A program made the position numbers and the translations under genes. DNA of 64,000 nucleotides from Haloarcula argentinensis DSM 12282 (GTDB lineage: Archaea; Halobacteriota; Halobacteria; Halobacteriales; Haloarculaceae), in the NCBI GenBank assembly GCA_000336895.1, contig AOLX01000017.1, forward strand, positions 34,701-98,700, written 5' to 3'. Below the pieces are notes generated by a model, which was given only the letters and a program-made list of their open reading frames with translations, was not told where the DNA came from and ran no database searches. Of this stretch, positions 26,401-34,827 are shown in pieces; within the stretch, counting starts at the first letter, position 1; each line of letters begins with the position of its first letter.

Positions 26401-26832
26401 ATGTACGATTCGGTGCTCGTAGCCACAGACGGCAGTTCGGGAACGACGGAGACGCTCGCACACGCCACCTCGATCGCGCGCGACAACGACGCGACCCTCC
26501 ACGGGCTGTACGTCGTGGACAAACGGCTGTACGTCGCGGCCGACAAGGCCAATCAGGATGAGGTTCGGCAGTCGCTGGAGGAGGAGGGCGAAGTCGCGCT
26601 CGACGACATCGTGGTCGGGGGCGAGGAGGCCGGCGTCGAGGTCCTCACGACAATGGCAGAAGGGATTCCCCACAAGACGATCACCGACTACGCCGAAGAG
26701 GAGGACATCGACCTCATCGTGATGGGCACCCACGGCCGAACCGGACGGGACCGGGTCGCCAATCTCGGGAGCGTCACCGAGCGCGTCGTTCAGAGCGCAC
26801 CCGTCCCCGTCCTCGTCGTCCACATCGAATAG
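26401..26832 (+). CDS. Universal stress protein (UspA)
   Basis: A 143-residue single-domain Usp. The ATP-binding signature GTHGRTGRDRVANLGSVTERV near the C-terminus (G-2x-G-9x-G-S pattern) and the opening strand YDSVLVATDGS are complete, so it should be of the nucleotide-binding type. Helical middle part acidic. Haloarchaea have dozens of these; the specific stress is unknown. It stands alone, with the gamma-carbonic-anhydrase-like gene 109 bases downstream on the same strand. Confidence 0.93.
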   Translation: MYDSVLVATDGSSGTTETLAHATSIARDNDATLHGLYVVDKRLYVAADKANQDEVRQSLEEEGEVALDDIVVGGEEAGVEVLTTMAEGIPHKTITDYAEEEDIDLIVMGTHGRTGRDRVANLGSVTERVVQSAPVPVLVVHIE

Positions 26833-26941
26833 CGCGGTGTCACTCCGGGTGCAGTGAGGACGGACGCGACAGCGGCTATACGACCGGTACCACCCCGTTC
26901 TGACCGGTATCTTTTCGAGCCGCCGACACGATGGTGGCAGT

Positions 26942-27454
26942 ATGGACAGCCGAGAGTACGAGTTCGAGGGAGCCACACCTGACATCCACGGATACGCCCA
27001 CGTCAGCCGCGAGGCGACACTGGTGGGTGATGTCACCGTCGGCCCGAACGCGAACGTCTGGCCCGGTGTCGTGTTGCGCGGCGACGTGGCCCCCGTCGAG
27101 GTGGGCCGCGAATCGGCGATCGGTGACGGGGCTATCGTCCACGCTTCGACCGTCGGCGAGAAGGTGATGGTCGGCCACGGAGCCGTCCTCAACGATGCAG
27201 CGGTCAAGGACGGGGCGCTCGTTGGGTTCAATTCGACGGTCAGCGATGCCACCATCGGCGAGGGCTCTATCGTCGCGATGGGAACGGTCGTCCCACCGGG
27301 ATACGAGGTCCCCGCGGAGTCCTTTGTCCGCGGGAGTCCGGCCACAGTGACACCGTTGTCCGAGACCACTATCGATCCCAACGAAGTGTTCGAGGCGTTC
27401 AGCTCCGGCGATTACGCGAACCTCGCGGCCCGCCACGAAGACCTCTTCGAGTAA
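26942..27454 (+). CDS. Gamma-carbonic-anhydrase-like hexapeptide protein
   Basis: A 170-residue left-handed beta-helix protein of the YrdA/CaiE/gamma-CA group, with hexapeptide steps from HVSREATLVGDVTVGP to IGEGSIVAMGTVV and a C-terminal helix. The first zinc histidine is in IVHAST and the second in VMVGHGAVL. The third, expected in GHxxxLHG, is Asn here (GHGAVLND), so the metal site is incomplete and carbonic anhydrase activity is doubtful. It may bind another ligand or act as a structural trimer. The loop with the catalytic glutamates of Cam is also absent, as in most YrdA-type members. Confidence 0.88.
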   Translation: MDSREYEFEGATPDIHGYAHVSREATLVGDVTVGPNANVWPGVVLRGDVAPVEVGRESAIGDGAIVHASTVGEKVMVGHGAVLNDAAVKDGALVGFNSTVSDATIGEGSIVAMGTVVPPGYEVPAESFVRGSPATVTPLSETTIDPNEVFEAFSSGDYANLAARHEDLFE

Positions 27455-27511
27455 CATCCCGTCGGACAACGACGGGTCACTTATAGTGGAAGAACCCACA
27501 CAGTACCGAGC

Positions 27512-29458
27512 ATGGACGATATCGTCGACCTGGTGACCCGGTCGCTCGCTGACGAGACTGCCGCGGCGTTCACTGAGCGGGTCGACGAACAGGCGATGCA
27601 GCTCCGGAAAGCCATCGATGCCGGGGAGTTCGACAACGAGGCGTTCTCCGTCGGTCTGGAGATCGAACTATACGCGATCAACGCCGAGCCGGACCCGCCC
27701 GAACCGGACGATGGGGAAGACAGCGAGGAAGCCACCGAGGAGGACCTGAACAACGACCTGAGCGGATCGGGAAGCGCGGCCTGGAGCGGGTCACTCGACG
27801 CGCCAGCGGAGCCAGAAGGCGGTGGTGGCGCATCACTGGAACCAAACGGCGACGGGGCGTCACTGGAGCCAGACGATAGTAATCCACTGGAACCCGGCGG
27901 CGATGCGCCTCCGGACCAGAATGCTGGCGAAACCGCTGACGAGCCCGAGGATTCTTTCGGTCCCGGAGAGGGACCGTCGCTCGACATCGACCCGGACAGT
28001 CCGCTGGCCGAGGACGAACCGGAGACGCCAGAGGAGGAAGAGGCCGAACCGGCCGTCGAGTCGTCAGTCGAGGAAGAAAGTGACGAGCCGTACATGGATC
28101 CCGAGGACTGGAAGGGGCGGCTGACCCCCTTACCCGACGTGGTGTTCGAGGGGGAGGCCAACAAGGAACTGGGCCTGCACAACGCCGAGGTCAACACCGA
28201 GCCGAACAGTTTCGGCGAGACCGGAATGGAAGTCCAGACGACGGCGGTGGAGATGCAGACGAAACAGGCCCGCCAGCAAGCGAGCAAGCACAACTGCGAA
28301 CTCGTCCTCGACGCGATGTGGACCATCCCACCCGAGGAAGGCAGCGAGCAGTACCTCTCGGCGCACGAGACGAACGACGGCGTCGTCCTCGCGGACAACA
28401 TGCGGCAGGCCCCCAGATACGTGGCGCTGGACAACGAGGCGCTGGACCACGCCGGCGGCAGCATCGACTTCGACGTGCCGGGGTACAGCGGGTCGTTCCC
28501 GACGATTCTGTTCGAGTCGCTGGCCACCTCGATCCAGCCCCACCTCCAGATTCCGGACGCCGAAGCGTTCCCCGAGTACTACAACGCCGCGATCCGGACG
28601 CTCGGGCCGCTGCTTGCGCTGTCGGTGAACTCGCCGTTCCTCCCCGCGGACATGTATGGCGATACCGACGGCGAGTGGCTCTGTGCGAACACCCACCACG
28701 AACTCCGAATCGCGGCCTTCGAGCAGTCGGTCAACACCAGCGAGAACCCGAAGGTTCGGGTCCCGCAGGACCTCGACGACACGACGGATGTTGTCGGCCG
28801 TGTCGTCGACGACGACCTGTTCGCGCCGTTCCTGCGGGAGTTCCTGCACGACGATGACCGGACCGGGTTCGAAGACGAGTTCTGGGAGTTCGACCACAAG
28901 CGCGGGACCTACTGGCGCTGGCTCCGCTGTGTCGCCGGCGGAACCCCGGTCGAGGGAGCAAGCACCGAGCGGTCGCTCCGCATCGAGTACCGCCCGCTCC
29001 CGACCCAGCCTCACGCCAAGGACATGATCGGGCTACAGGCGCTGACGGTCGGCCTCATCCGCGGGCTGGTCGTCGCCGACCACCCCGCCGCGGAACTGCC
29101 GTGGCAGGAGGCCAGGCGGAGCTTCTACAGCGCCGCACAGGACGGCTCCGACGCGGACCTCTCGTGGGTGACGGCCGAGGGCGAGCGGACGGTTGATCAC
29201 GACGACATCTACGACGAGGTTTTCCAGTACGCCCGTCTGGGGCTATCCGAGCAGGGCGTGCCCGAGGCTCGCATCGACGAGTATCTCGACCCGATTGAAG
29301 CCCGCTACAAAGCCGGTATGACCCCGAGCGACTGGAAGATCGACCGCGTCCGCGAGTACATCGACGACGGCGATGACCTCTCGACAGCCATCGAGTCGAT
29401 GCAACGGGACTACATTGCGGCGAGCCGCGAACACCATTCCTTCGAGGAGTGGCTGTAA
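27512..29458 (+). CDS. Glutamate-cysteine-ligase-family protein with acidic insertion
   Basis: A 648-residue protein. The first 55 residues contain the substrate/ATP strand FSVGLEIELYAIN; residues about 57-195 are a Pro/Asp/Glu/Ser/Gly-rich insertion with tandem LEP steps (ASLEPNG, ASLEPDD, NPLEPGG); the core resumes at GLHNAEVNTEPNSF, followed by NSPFLPADMYG, HHELRIAAFEQ and RIEYRPLPTQPHAKDMIGLQAL. These blocks match the GCS2/YbdK-type carboxylate-amine ligases. Haloarchaea use gamma-glutamylcysteine as main thiol, so a ligase role is plausible, but the dedicated GshA is usually another gene. A TATA-like CTTATA lies 28 bases upstream. Confidence 0.8.
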   Translation: MDDIVDLVTRSLADETAAAFTERVDEQAMQLRKAIDAGEFDNEAFSVGLEIELYAINAEPDPPEPDDGEDSEEATEEDLNNDLSGSGSAAWSGSLDAPAEPEGGGGASLEPNGDGASLEPDDSNPLEPGGDAPPDQNAGETADEPEDSFGPGEGPSLDIDPDSPLAEDEPETPEEEEAEPAVESSVEEESDEPYMDPEDWKGRLTPLPDVVFEGEANKELGLHNAEVNTEPNSFGETGMEVQTTAVEMQTKQARQQASKHNCELVLDAMWTIPPEEGSEQYLSAHETNDGVVLADNMRQAPRYVALDNEALDHAGGSIDFDVPGYSGSFPTILFESLATSIQPHLQIPDAEAFPEYYNAAIRTLGPLLALSVNSPFLPADMYGDTDGEWLCANTHHELRIAAFEQSVNTSENPKVRVPQDLDDTTDVVGRVVDDDLFAPFLREFLHDDDRTGFEDEFWEFDHKRGTYWRWLRCVAGGTPVEGASTERSLRIEYRPLPTQPHAKDMIGLQALTVGLIRGLVVADHPAAELPWQEARRSFYSAAQDGSDADLSWVTAEGERTVDHDDIYDEVFQYARLGLSEQGVPEARIDEYLDPIEARYKAGMTPSDWKIDRVREYIDDGDDLSTAIESMQRDYIAASREHHSFEEWL

Positions 29459-29539
29459 GCAGCCTGCTCCTGCTAGCGCGCCGGGAATCCCCTGCCGGAT
29501 GGCGGGTATTTATTCGGCTGACGCCGTTATATTCGGGTG

Positions 29540-30013
29540 ATGGTATCCACAGGCGACACAGCGCCGGACATCTCGGCGACAATCGCGAACGGTGAGGTAG
29601 AGGACTTCGAACTGAGCGACCACCTGGGCGACGGACCGGTCGTGCTGGCCTTCTTCCCGGGCGCGTTCACACCGCCGTGCTCCAACGAGATGGTGGCCTT
29701 GCAGGAGCACCTCGGTGACTTCCACGACGCCGGCGCGACGGTCCTCGGCCTCAGCGCCGACTCGGCGTTCTCGCTGAACTCCTTCCGCGACGAGCACGGG
29801 CTGGAGTTCGACCTGCTCAGTGACATGGGCCGGTCGGCGATTCAGGACTACGACCTCGAAATTGACATCGAGGACCTCGGGCTGCTCGGTGTGTCAAACC
29901 GCGCCGTGTTCGTCGTCGACGACGACGGCGAGGTCGCCTACAGCTGGGTCGCCGACGACCCGACCAACGAGCCGGACTACGAAGAGCTGCTGGACGCCGT
30001 CAAGTCGGCGTAA
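29540..30013 (+). CDS. 1-Cys peroxiredoxin (AhpE/BCP-like)
   Basis: A 157-residue redoxin. The peroxidatic Cys47 is in FFPGAFTPPCSNEM; no other cysteine exists in the protein, so it works as a 1-Cys peroxiredoxin that needs an external thiol, possibly gamma-glutamylcysteine. It reduces peroxides in the cytoplasm. The strand order and the closing DDDGEVAYSWVADDPTNEPDYEELLDAV fit the AhpE branch. The ATG at 29540 is used. It follows the ligase-like gene by 81 bases on the same strand, a sensible thiol-linked neighbour. Confidence 0.92.
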   Translation: MVSTGDTAPDISATIANGEVEDFELSDHLGDGPVVLAFFPGAFTPPCSNEMVALQEHLGDFHDAGATVLGLSADSAFSLNSFRDEHGLEFDLLSDMGRSAIQDYDLEIDIEDLGLLGVSNRAVFVVDDDGEVAYSWVADDPTNEPDYEELLDAVKSA

Positions 30014-30056
30014 GTAGTCACCGGGCGAACCTGATTTTTATTGTGCGACTTCGCAG

Positions 30057-31094
30057 CTACGCATCTCGCATCCGCCGGACCCCGGTGCCGGCCGACACTG
30101 CAGTGAGGTCGAACACATCGCTGTCGAGCGGCACGCCGGCGTAGGGGTCTGACGCCAGCAAGAGCGCTCCGTCGAGGTCGACGTAGTCGACTAACGGCGC
30201 GAGGTGGACCGCCGCGGCGATGCTGGCGTTTGATTCGACCATGCAGCCAAGCATCGAGTCGAGGCCATAGGCCGTGGCGGTGTTGAGCAGCCGTATTGCG
30301 GGCCGGAGGCCGCCGCATTTGACGAGCTTGGCGTTGGCGATATCACAGGCGTCAGCAACCCGCGGAACATCCGACGCAGTCACGCAGGACTCGTCAGCGG
30401 CAACGGGAATCTCAGTTGCGTCGGTCACGCGGCGGAGGCCGTCGATGTCGTCGGCCGCAACCGGCTGTTCGAGCATCGTGACGCCAGCGTCGGCAAGCCA
30501 GTCCGCATTGTCGATAGCTTCCTGTGCAGTCCAGGCGGCGTTGGCGTCGACCCGTATCTCGGCGTCGGAAACAGCGTCCCGGACCGCGTCCAGTCGCGCC
30601 TGGTCGTCCCCAGTCCCGAGTTTGACCTTCAGATGGCCGAAGCCGCTGTCGGCCGCCTCTCTCGCTTTCTCGGCCATCCGCTCGGGCGAGTCGATGCCGA
30701 CCGTGTAGGTGGTCGGCGGAACCGCGTCGGGGTCGAGCCCCCACTGGCGGTACAGCGGCAGGTCCAGTTGCCGAGCGGCGAGGTCGTGGACGGCGATAGA
30801 GAGTGCCATCCGAGCGGCGGGCTGGTCCGGCGCTTGCTCGGCGAGTTCCCGTTCGATGCGTTGCTGGGCGTGTGGGTCGCCGATGCGGTCGACGGTCTCA
30901 CAGAGCGCAGGGAGCGTTTCAGCCACCGACTGGGCGCTCTCGTCGTAGTACGCCGACGGCGTGACAGCCCCGATACCAGTGGTTCCCTCGTGTGTAACCT
31001 CGACCATGACAGTCTCGCTCGTCTCGCTGGTCTCTCGCGAGATGCCGAACGGGTTCGACAGCGGCAGGTCGTGACGATCGACGCGCCAGTTCAT
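30057..31094 (-). CDS. dgcA: N-acetyl-D-glutamate racemase DgcA (enolase superfamily)
   Basis: A 345-residue muconate-lactonising/enolase-superfamily enzyme resembling dipeptide epimerases. It has the KxK base motif (HLKVKLG), metal ligands in VDANAAW, LEQPV and ADES, and the second base lysine in AKLVKCGG. Its start overlaps the stop of the DUF1611 gene upstream by 4 bases (ATGA). That gene pair is the dgcN-dgcA operon described for D-glutamate catabolism in marine bacteria and halophilic archaea, in which DgcN acetylates D-Glu and DgcA epimerises the N-acetyl product to the L form. The assignment rests on gene pairing; an L-Ala-D/L-Glu epimerase is the alternative. Confidence 0.8.
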   Translation of the reverse strand: MNWRVDRHDLPLSNPFGISRETSETSETVMVEVTHEGTTGIGAVTPSAYYDESAQSVAETLPALCETVDRIGDPHAQQRIERELAEQAPDQPAARMALSIAVHDLAARQLDLPLYRQWGLDPDAVPPTTYTVGIDSPERMAEKAREAADSGFGHLKVKLGTGDDQARLDAVRDAVSDAEIRVDANAAWTAQEAIDNADWLADAGVTMLEQPVAADDIDGLRRVTDATEIPVAADESCVTASDVPRVADACDIANAKLVKCGGLRPAIRLLNTATAYGLDSMLGCMVESNASIAAAVHLAPLVDYVDLDGALLLASDPYAGVPLDSDVFDLTAVSAGTGVRRMRDA

Positions 31095-32101
31095 AGGATG
31101 GCGTCCAGTACCTCGTCGGGGACGCCGTGGCGGACGGGGTCAGTTGCCGGCGCGTCCAGAGCGTCGCTGTATCCTGCGACGGCATCCGCGGCCTCGCTGT
31201 CGTCAAGGTGGCGCGTATTCAACATGCCCGCGACGACGGACGCGTCCGAGATAGGCGCGGCCAGTCGCTCGTAGATGTCGACGTACTCGGGGAGCGGTGG
31301 AATATCGAACGACTCGTAGCCGTGGATGACTTCGCGGCCGGCTTCGTGGCACATGACGAGCGCATCCGGGACCGATCCGTGGAGGATGCTCGTCGTCACA
31401 CCCGAATAGGCCGGATGTGCCAGCGCACCCTGCCCTTCGACGACGAGGAGGTCCGCCGCCTGCGCTTCTTCGACCAGCCGCTCGACGGCGCCGGCGGCAT
31501 AGTCAGCGATGACGCGGTCGATGACGATACCCCAGCCGGTGATGGCGATGCCGGTCTGGCCGGTCGGGACGACAGCGGCATCGAGGCCTCGCTCCCGGGC
31601 GGCGTCACGGATCTCGAACGAGGCAGTCATTTTCCCCGTCGAGCAGTCGGTCCCGACGGTCGTGACGACCGTCGCGTCCACGTCGCCGGCCGTTCCCGCT
31701 GCCACGGTCAGATCCTCGGGCGGCTTGCGGAGGTCGTGGAGTTCGGCGTCGTGTTCCTCGGCGAGGCGGGCGAACTCCTCGTCGTCAGCCAGGAAGTCGT
31801 GCAGTCCAGAATACACGTCACACCCGCGTTCGAGCGCCGTTCGCACGTCTTTGCGCCAGGACTCGTTGAACTCGCCGCCGATGGGCGAGATGCCGATGAC
31901 GAGCGCGTCGACGTCGGGTGCATCGGCCATCGACGCGACAATCGGGGCGTCCTGCACGTCCGGCAGCGAGTCGTGGACGCGCTGGCCGGCCCGCTCGCGG
32001 TCGACAAGTGCTTCCACCGTTCGGTCACCGTACCGCAACAGCCCGACTGCCGTCTTGGCTCGGTCGTGGAAGGCGTCGTGTGTTAAGATGGCTACGGCCA
32101 T
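31091..32101 (-). CDS. dgcN: D-glutamate N-acetyltransferase DgcN (DUF1611)
   Basis: A 336-residue DUF1611 protein. It has an N-terminal Rossmann-like part (residues 1-140, including IGISPIGGEF) and a C-terminal P-loop-like domain with GTDCSTGKMT and VVEGQGALAHPAYSGVT, family hallmarks. Members named DgcN acetylate D-glutamate with acetyl-CoA. It is the first gene of the dgcN-dgcA pair with ATGA overlap. Older annotations call the family a putative NAD-dependent epimerase or GTPase. No regulator gene is adjacent. Confidence 0.8.
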   Translation of the reverse strand: MAVAILTHDAFHDRAKTAVGLLRYGDRTVEALVDRERAGQRVHDSLPDVQDAPIVASMADAPDVDALVIGISPIGGEFNESWRKDVRTALERGCDVYSGLHDFLADDEEFARLAEEHDAELHDLRKPPEDLTVAAGTAGDVDATVVTTVGTDCSTGKMTASFEIRDAARERGLDAAVVPTGQTGIAITGWGIVIDRVIADYAAGAVERLVEEAQAADLLVVEGQGALAHPAYSGVTTSILHGSVPDALVMCHEAGREVIHGYESFDIPPLPEYVDIYERLAAPISDASVVAGMLNTRHLDDSEAADAVAGYSDALDAPATDPVRHGVPDEVLDAIL

Positions 32102-32176
32102 GGCCGGACAGAATCACCGCCCCGCGAAAAAGCTACGGAACCGGCACCGAGGGTGCTGGAATGAACAGGGCCCAAA

Positions 32177-33067
32177 CTACGGCACCCGAAGCCGAACGGT
32201 CCACAGCGACCGGACGGCGTCGTCGAGCGCCGCGTCCGGCTCCCCGGTCGCGTCGACCGGCTTCGTCGTCGCGAGGTCCTCGAACTCGTGGATGACCGAT
32301 CCCTCGCCGACGACGTACAGCCGGTCGGGCGACACCTCCTCGATGGCGGCCCGACAGCGGTCGAGGTGAGAGTCGATCTGCTGGTCCCGGAGCCGTTCGA
32401 ACCGACTCTGTGAGAAGCCGCCCTTGGAGTGCTGGCTTTTCAGCTCCGAATCGAACCCGTGGAACGCAGTTTGCTCCCGGCCGTCGTACTCGCCCATGGC
32501 GAACAGGTCCGAGCGAACCAGCGCGACGACATGCTCGCCGGTCGGTTCGAACCACGACCGCTCCAGTTGAACAGTGTCGGCCCACCCGGTGAACGGCGAC
32601 GGCGGCGCGGGGACGGACAGACACGCCGACAGGATGCCGGCGTCGTCGGTGACTGCGAGACACGGCGCGGCGCTGGCGACCAGCGATGCGCGGTCACCGA
32701 AGGCGTCCCGGACTGGACCCGGCAGGGAGCGCTCCGCATCGACGTAGGCGGTAAAGACGCCTTCCGGTTCCGTCTCGACGGATTGCAGCCGGTCGAGGAC
32801 CTCACTCAGGCGCGCCCGACTGAGCGTCTCCTCGGCCCGAAACGTCGATTCACCCTCCTCGTCTTGCAGGCGTTCGACTCGGTCCTGAAGTTCGGCGACG
32901 CGGTCCTCCAGCCGATTGACCTCGGTCTCGGCCCGCTGGCGTTCGGTCGCTGCGTCGGCGCGGCGCTCCTTTTCGGCGTCGAGCTGTCGTTCGAGGTGGT
33001 GGTTCTCCTCTTCGAGTTCGGCCACCCGCTCTTTCAGCGACGCTCGTCCCAGCAACCGGTCAAGCAT
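32177..33067 (-). CDS. Vms1-like peptidyl-tRNA hydrolase / aRF1 paralog
   Basis: A 296-residue protein. Residues 1-75 are a charged coiled coil; the rest resembles the central domain of eRF1/Vms1, with the motif KSQHSKGGFSQSRFERLRDQQI, where GGFSQ corresponds to the GGQ/GxxQ loop that places the catalytic Gln near the peptidyl-tRNA bond. Eukaryotic Vms1/ANKZF1 frees nascent chains from stalled 60S subunits; the archaeal protein probably does the same in ribosome rescue. A following motif VIHEFEDLATTKPV is close to the hydrolase end. The gene is alone between dgcN and an HTH gene. Confidence 0.8.
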   Translation of the reverse strand: MLDRLLGRASLKERVAELEEENHHLERQLDAEKERRADAATERQRAETEVNRLEDRVAELQDRVERLQDEEGESTFRAEETLSRARLSEVLDRLQSVETEPEGVFTAYVDAERSLPGPVRDAFGDRASLVASAAPCLAVTDDAGILSACLSVPAPPSPFTGWADTVQLERSWFEPTGEHVVALVRSDLFAMGEYDGREQTAFHGFDSELKSQHSKGGFSQSRFERLRDQQIDSHLDRCRAAIEEVSPDRLYVVGEGSVIHEFEDLATTKPVDATGEPDAALDDAVRSLWTVRLRVP

Positions 33068-33138
33068 CGACTGGATGGCAGACGGGGACGGGCTTAAAAG
33101 TGACTTCCCGGACCGCTACCACACCGGAGCGTTACCGA

Positions 33139-33804
33139 TCAATCCGGCGGTTCGCCGTCATCTCGCAGCGAGGAGATGATGAGCCGCTTGATGCCGCGTC
33201 GAAGGAGACCACCGGCCGCAGGCTGAGAGATCTCCAGATCGGCGGCGACATCGCCGAGGGTCGCGTTCCGTGGTTCCTCGAAATACCCCCTTTCGAGTGC
33301 GACGAGGAGCGCCTCGCGCTGGCTGTCGGTCAGCCCTGCGTCCGTGTTCCCCAGACTAGCGTACTCGTTCACGCGCAGCAGATCGATGTCGATGTCGTTC
33401 GCTTGCGCGTAGTCCCAGAGACGAGCAAGAGCCGTCCGTTCGGGCATCCAGGTCGTCAGTATCCACGCGCTCCCGTCGTTTGCCATGTCGAGGATAACCC
33501 CGTTCACGTCGGAGATTACGGGGGAGAGGATCTTCGCTTTGTCCGTGTACTCGAAGCTGTAGATGGCCTCGTCGTCTCTGGTTTCGATGACGCGTTCGAA
33601 TTTGCCGATGGTGCTGTCGTTCCGTAATCCGTCCTCGAACTGCTGGAAGTCGGACGATTCGATGTGGTAGAAGAACTTGCCCGATGTCGGGTCCGTGCCC
33701 GCCTCTGACACGGACCTGACTTTCGAACCCGGCGCGTGAGTCACGGTCGCTGTGAGTACGATGTCAGGGTGCTCGACCCGGACGACTGCCTTGATATCAG
33801 TCAT
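33139..33804 (-). CDS. Bat-type helix-turn-helix regulator (HTH_10)
   Basis: A 221-residue regulator with a 150-residue N-terminal sensor-like part of beta strands and a C-terminal HTH_10 module (LTDSQREALLVALERGYFEEPRNATLGDVAADLEISQPAAGGLLRRGIKRLI). No NarO-type cysteines. Belongs to the same group as the gene at 2586 but is not a close copy. A ligand or target cannot be named. It is in the same direction as the Vms1-like gene, 71 bases upstream of it. Confidence 0.85.
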   Translation of the reverse strand: MTDIKAVVRVEHPDIVLTATVTHAPGSKVRSVSEAGTDPTSGKFFYHIESSDFQQFEDGLRNDSTIGKFERVIETRDDEAIYSFEYTDKAKILSPVISDVNGVILDMANDGSAWILTTWMPERTALARLWDYAQANDIDIDLLRVNEYASLGNTDAGLTDSQREALLVALERGYFEEPRNATLGDVAADLEISQPAAGGLLRRGIKRLIISSLRDDGEPPD

Positions 33805-34312
33805 GTTGTAGAGTAGCGTGCGTGCGCCAGAGCGTGCGATTGCGATGGTTGGCCGAGACGCCCGGCAGGAATCTATCTCGATTTCCTGTTACTGGGTAAG
33901 GGTAGTCGTGCGGTAGCTTAACTGAGTCGGTCGTTGTTTCCGACCGCGCGAGGGCTGTTCCGACGTTCGTGTTTCGTCTGAGCTGGTGCGTCTGCGAGAG
34001 AGTCTCGTCATTGGTCAGCGGGTTCCCGCGCAGCGATGTCGCCGATTCAGACGCGATAGTTGAACAGCATGGCCCACAGACGCTCGGACCAACTGGTTCC
34101 TGATGATGGGGTAACCCCGGCGGGAAGGTAGAATTTGGATTCAGCAGCGCTATCCCGAACCTCAGCGTGGTTTTGCTGTGACATACAGGTGAATAGAGGG
34201 TCCCGAACCGCATTGGTCTGTAGCTTAAGCGTATAACCTACTTATACCACGTTTCGAGAGCTCCGACCCGCTCGGGGACGGTGAGAATGCAATAAAGCGG
34301 AGTTTCTGCGCC
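33805..34312. other. Mostly non-coding gap with one candidate microprotein
   Basis: About 500 bases. The long minus-strand frame at 33797-34213 has poor composition. I see only the 45-codon candidate at 34047-34184 and a promoter-like tract near 34230. No transposase remnant could be shown. Confidence 0.4.
34047..34184 (-). CDS. Candidate 45-residue microprotein
   Basis: The frame from the ATG at 34184 to the TGA at 34047 encodes MSQQNHAEVRDSAAESKFYL followed by PAGVTPSSGT and an aromatic, hydrophobic tail WSERLWAMLFNYRV. The composition is protein-like, and a TATA-like GTTATACG lies about 44 bases upstream. No family recognised; it could be a chance frame. Confidence 0.4.
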   Translation of the reverse strand: MSQQNHAEVRDSAAESKFYLPAGVTPSSGTSWSERLWAMLFNYRV

Positions 34313-34678
34313 TCAGACCGCCGTATCAGGTAATGTCGGCGTCCCCTCGGAGATAGAGAGCAGTTGTGCGGCGTGGTCCGCTTTCGCCAGAAATACTTCT
34401 TCGAGGCTGGGCGGGTTCCGGACGTTGGCGTCTTCGAGCATCGCTTCGGGAACGACGAGTGTGTCCGCCGGGACCTGCTCGTCCCCGTGGACAGCGAAGT
34501 GTTGGGAGCCGAGTTTCATTACGAGCGGATAGTCTGTGCGCTCGACCCCGTCCCCGGAGGCGTACAACTGTTCGTTCACTCGCTCGTGCTGCTGGCGACA
34601 CATCGCGGCCGCCGCGTCGTCTCTCGGTTCGACGTAGAGGCGGCCGAGGTAGTATCCGCGCGAAAACTGTTCGAACAT
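34313..34678 (-). CDS. DUF5802 family protein
   Basis: A 121-residue haloarchaeal protein starting MFEQFSRGYYLGRLYVEP. The blocks QHERVNEQLY, YPLVMKLGSQHFAVHGDEQVPADTLVVPEAML and LEEVFLAKADHAAQLL are shared across the family, whose function is unknown. The ATG at 34678 matches the family start; an ATG at 34711 in frame would add 11 residues and also has a promoter-like tract upstream. Acidic and soluble, single gene. Confidence 0.8.
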   Translation of the reverse strand: MFEQFSRGYYLGRLYVEPRDDAAAAMCRQQHERVNEQLYASGDGVERTDYPLVMKLGSQHFAVHGDEQVPADTLVVPEAMLEDANVRNPPSLEEVFLAKADHAAQLLSISEGTPTLPDTAV

Positions 34679-34827
34679 CGGTGCAGCTGAATGTGTGTCA
34701 TTGACATACATAAGTGTTCGCCGGCAACCTTTTGACGTCGTGCAAACGGCGCGGATTCGGGGGGCCGGTGAGCCGATGCCGACTCCCGTCCGACAGGGCT
34801 TTGCCACGGCCGGCCCCGAGTCGACCT

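Noticed and set aside
33797..34213. 138-codon minus-strand frame
   Set aside because: Overlaps the HTH gene start, with Thr/Arg/Pro-rich random composition; the 45-codon frame in another phase is more protein-like.
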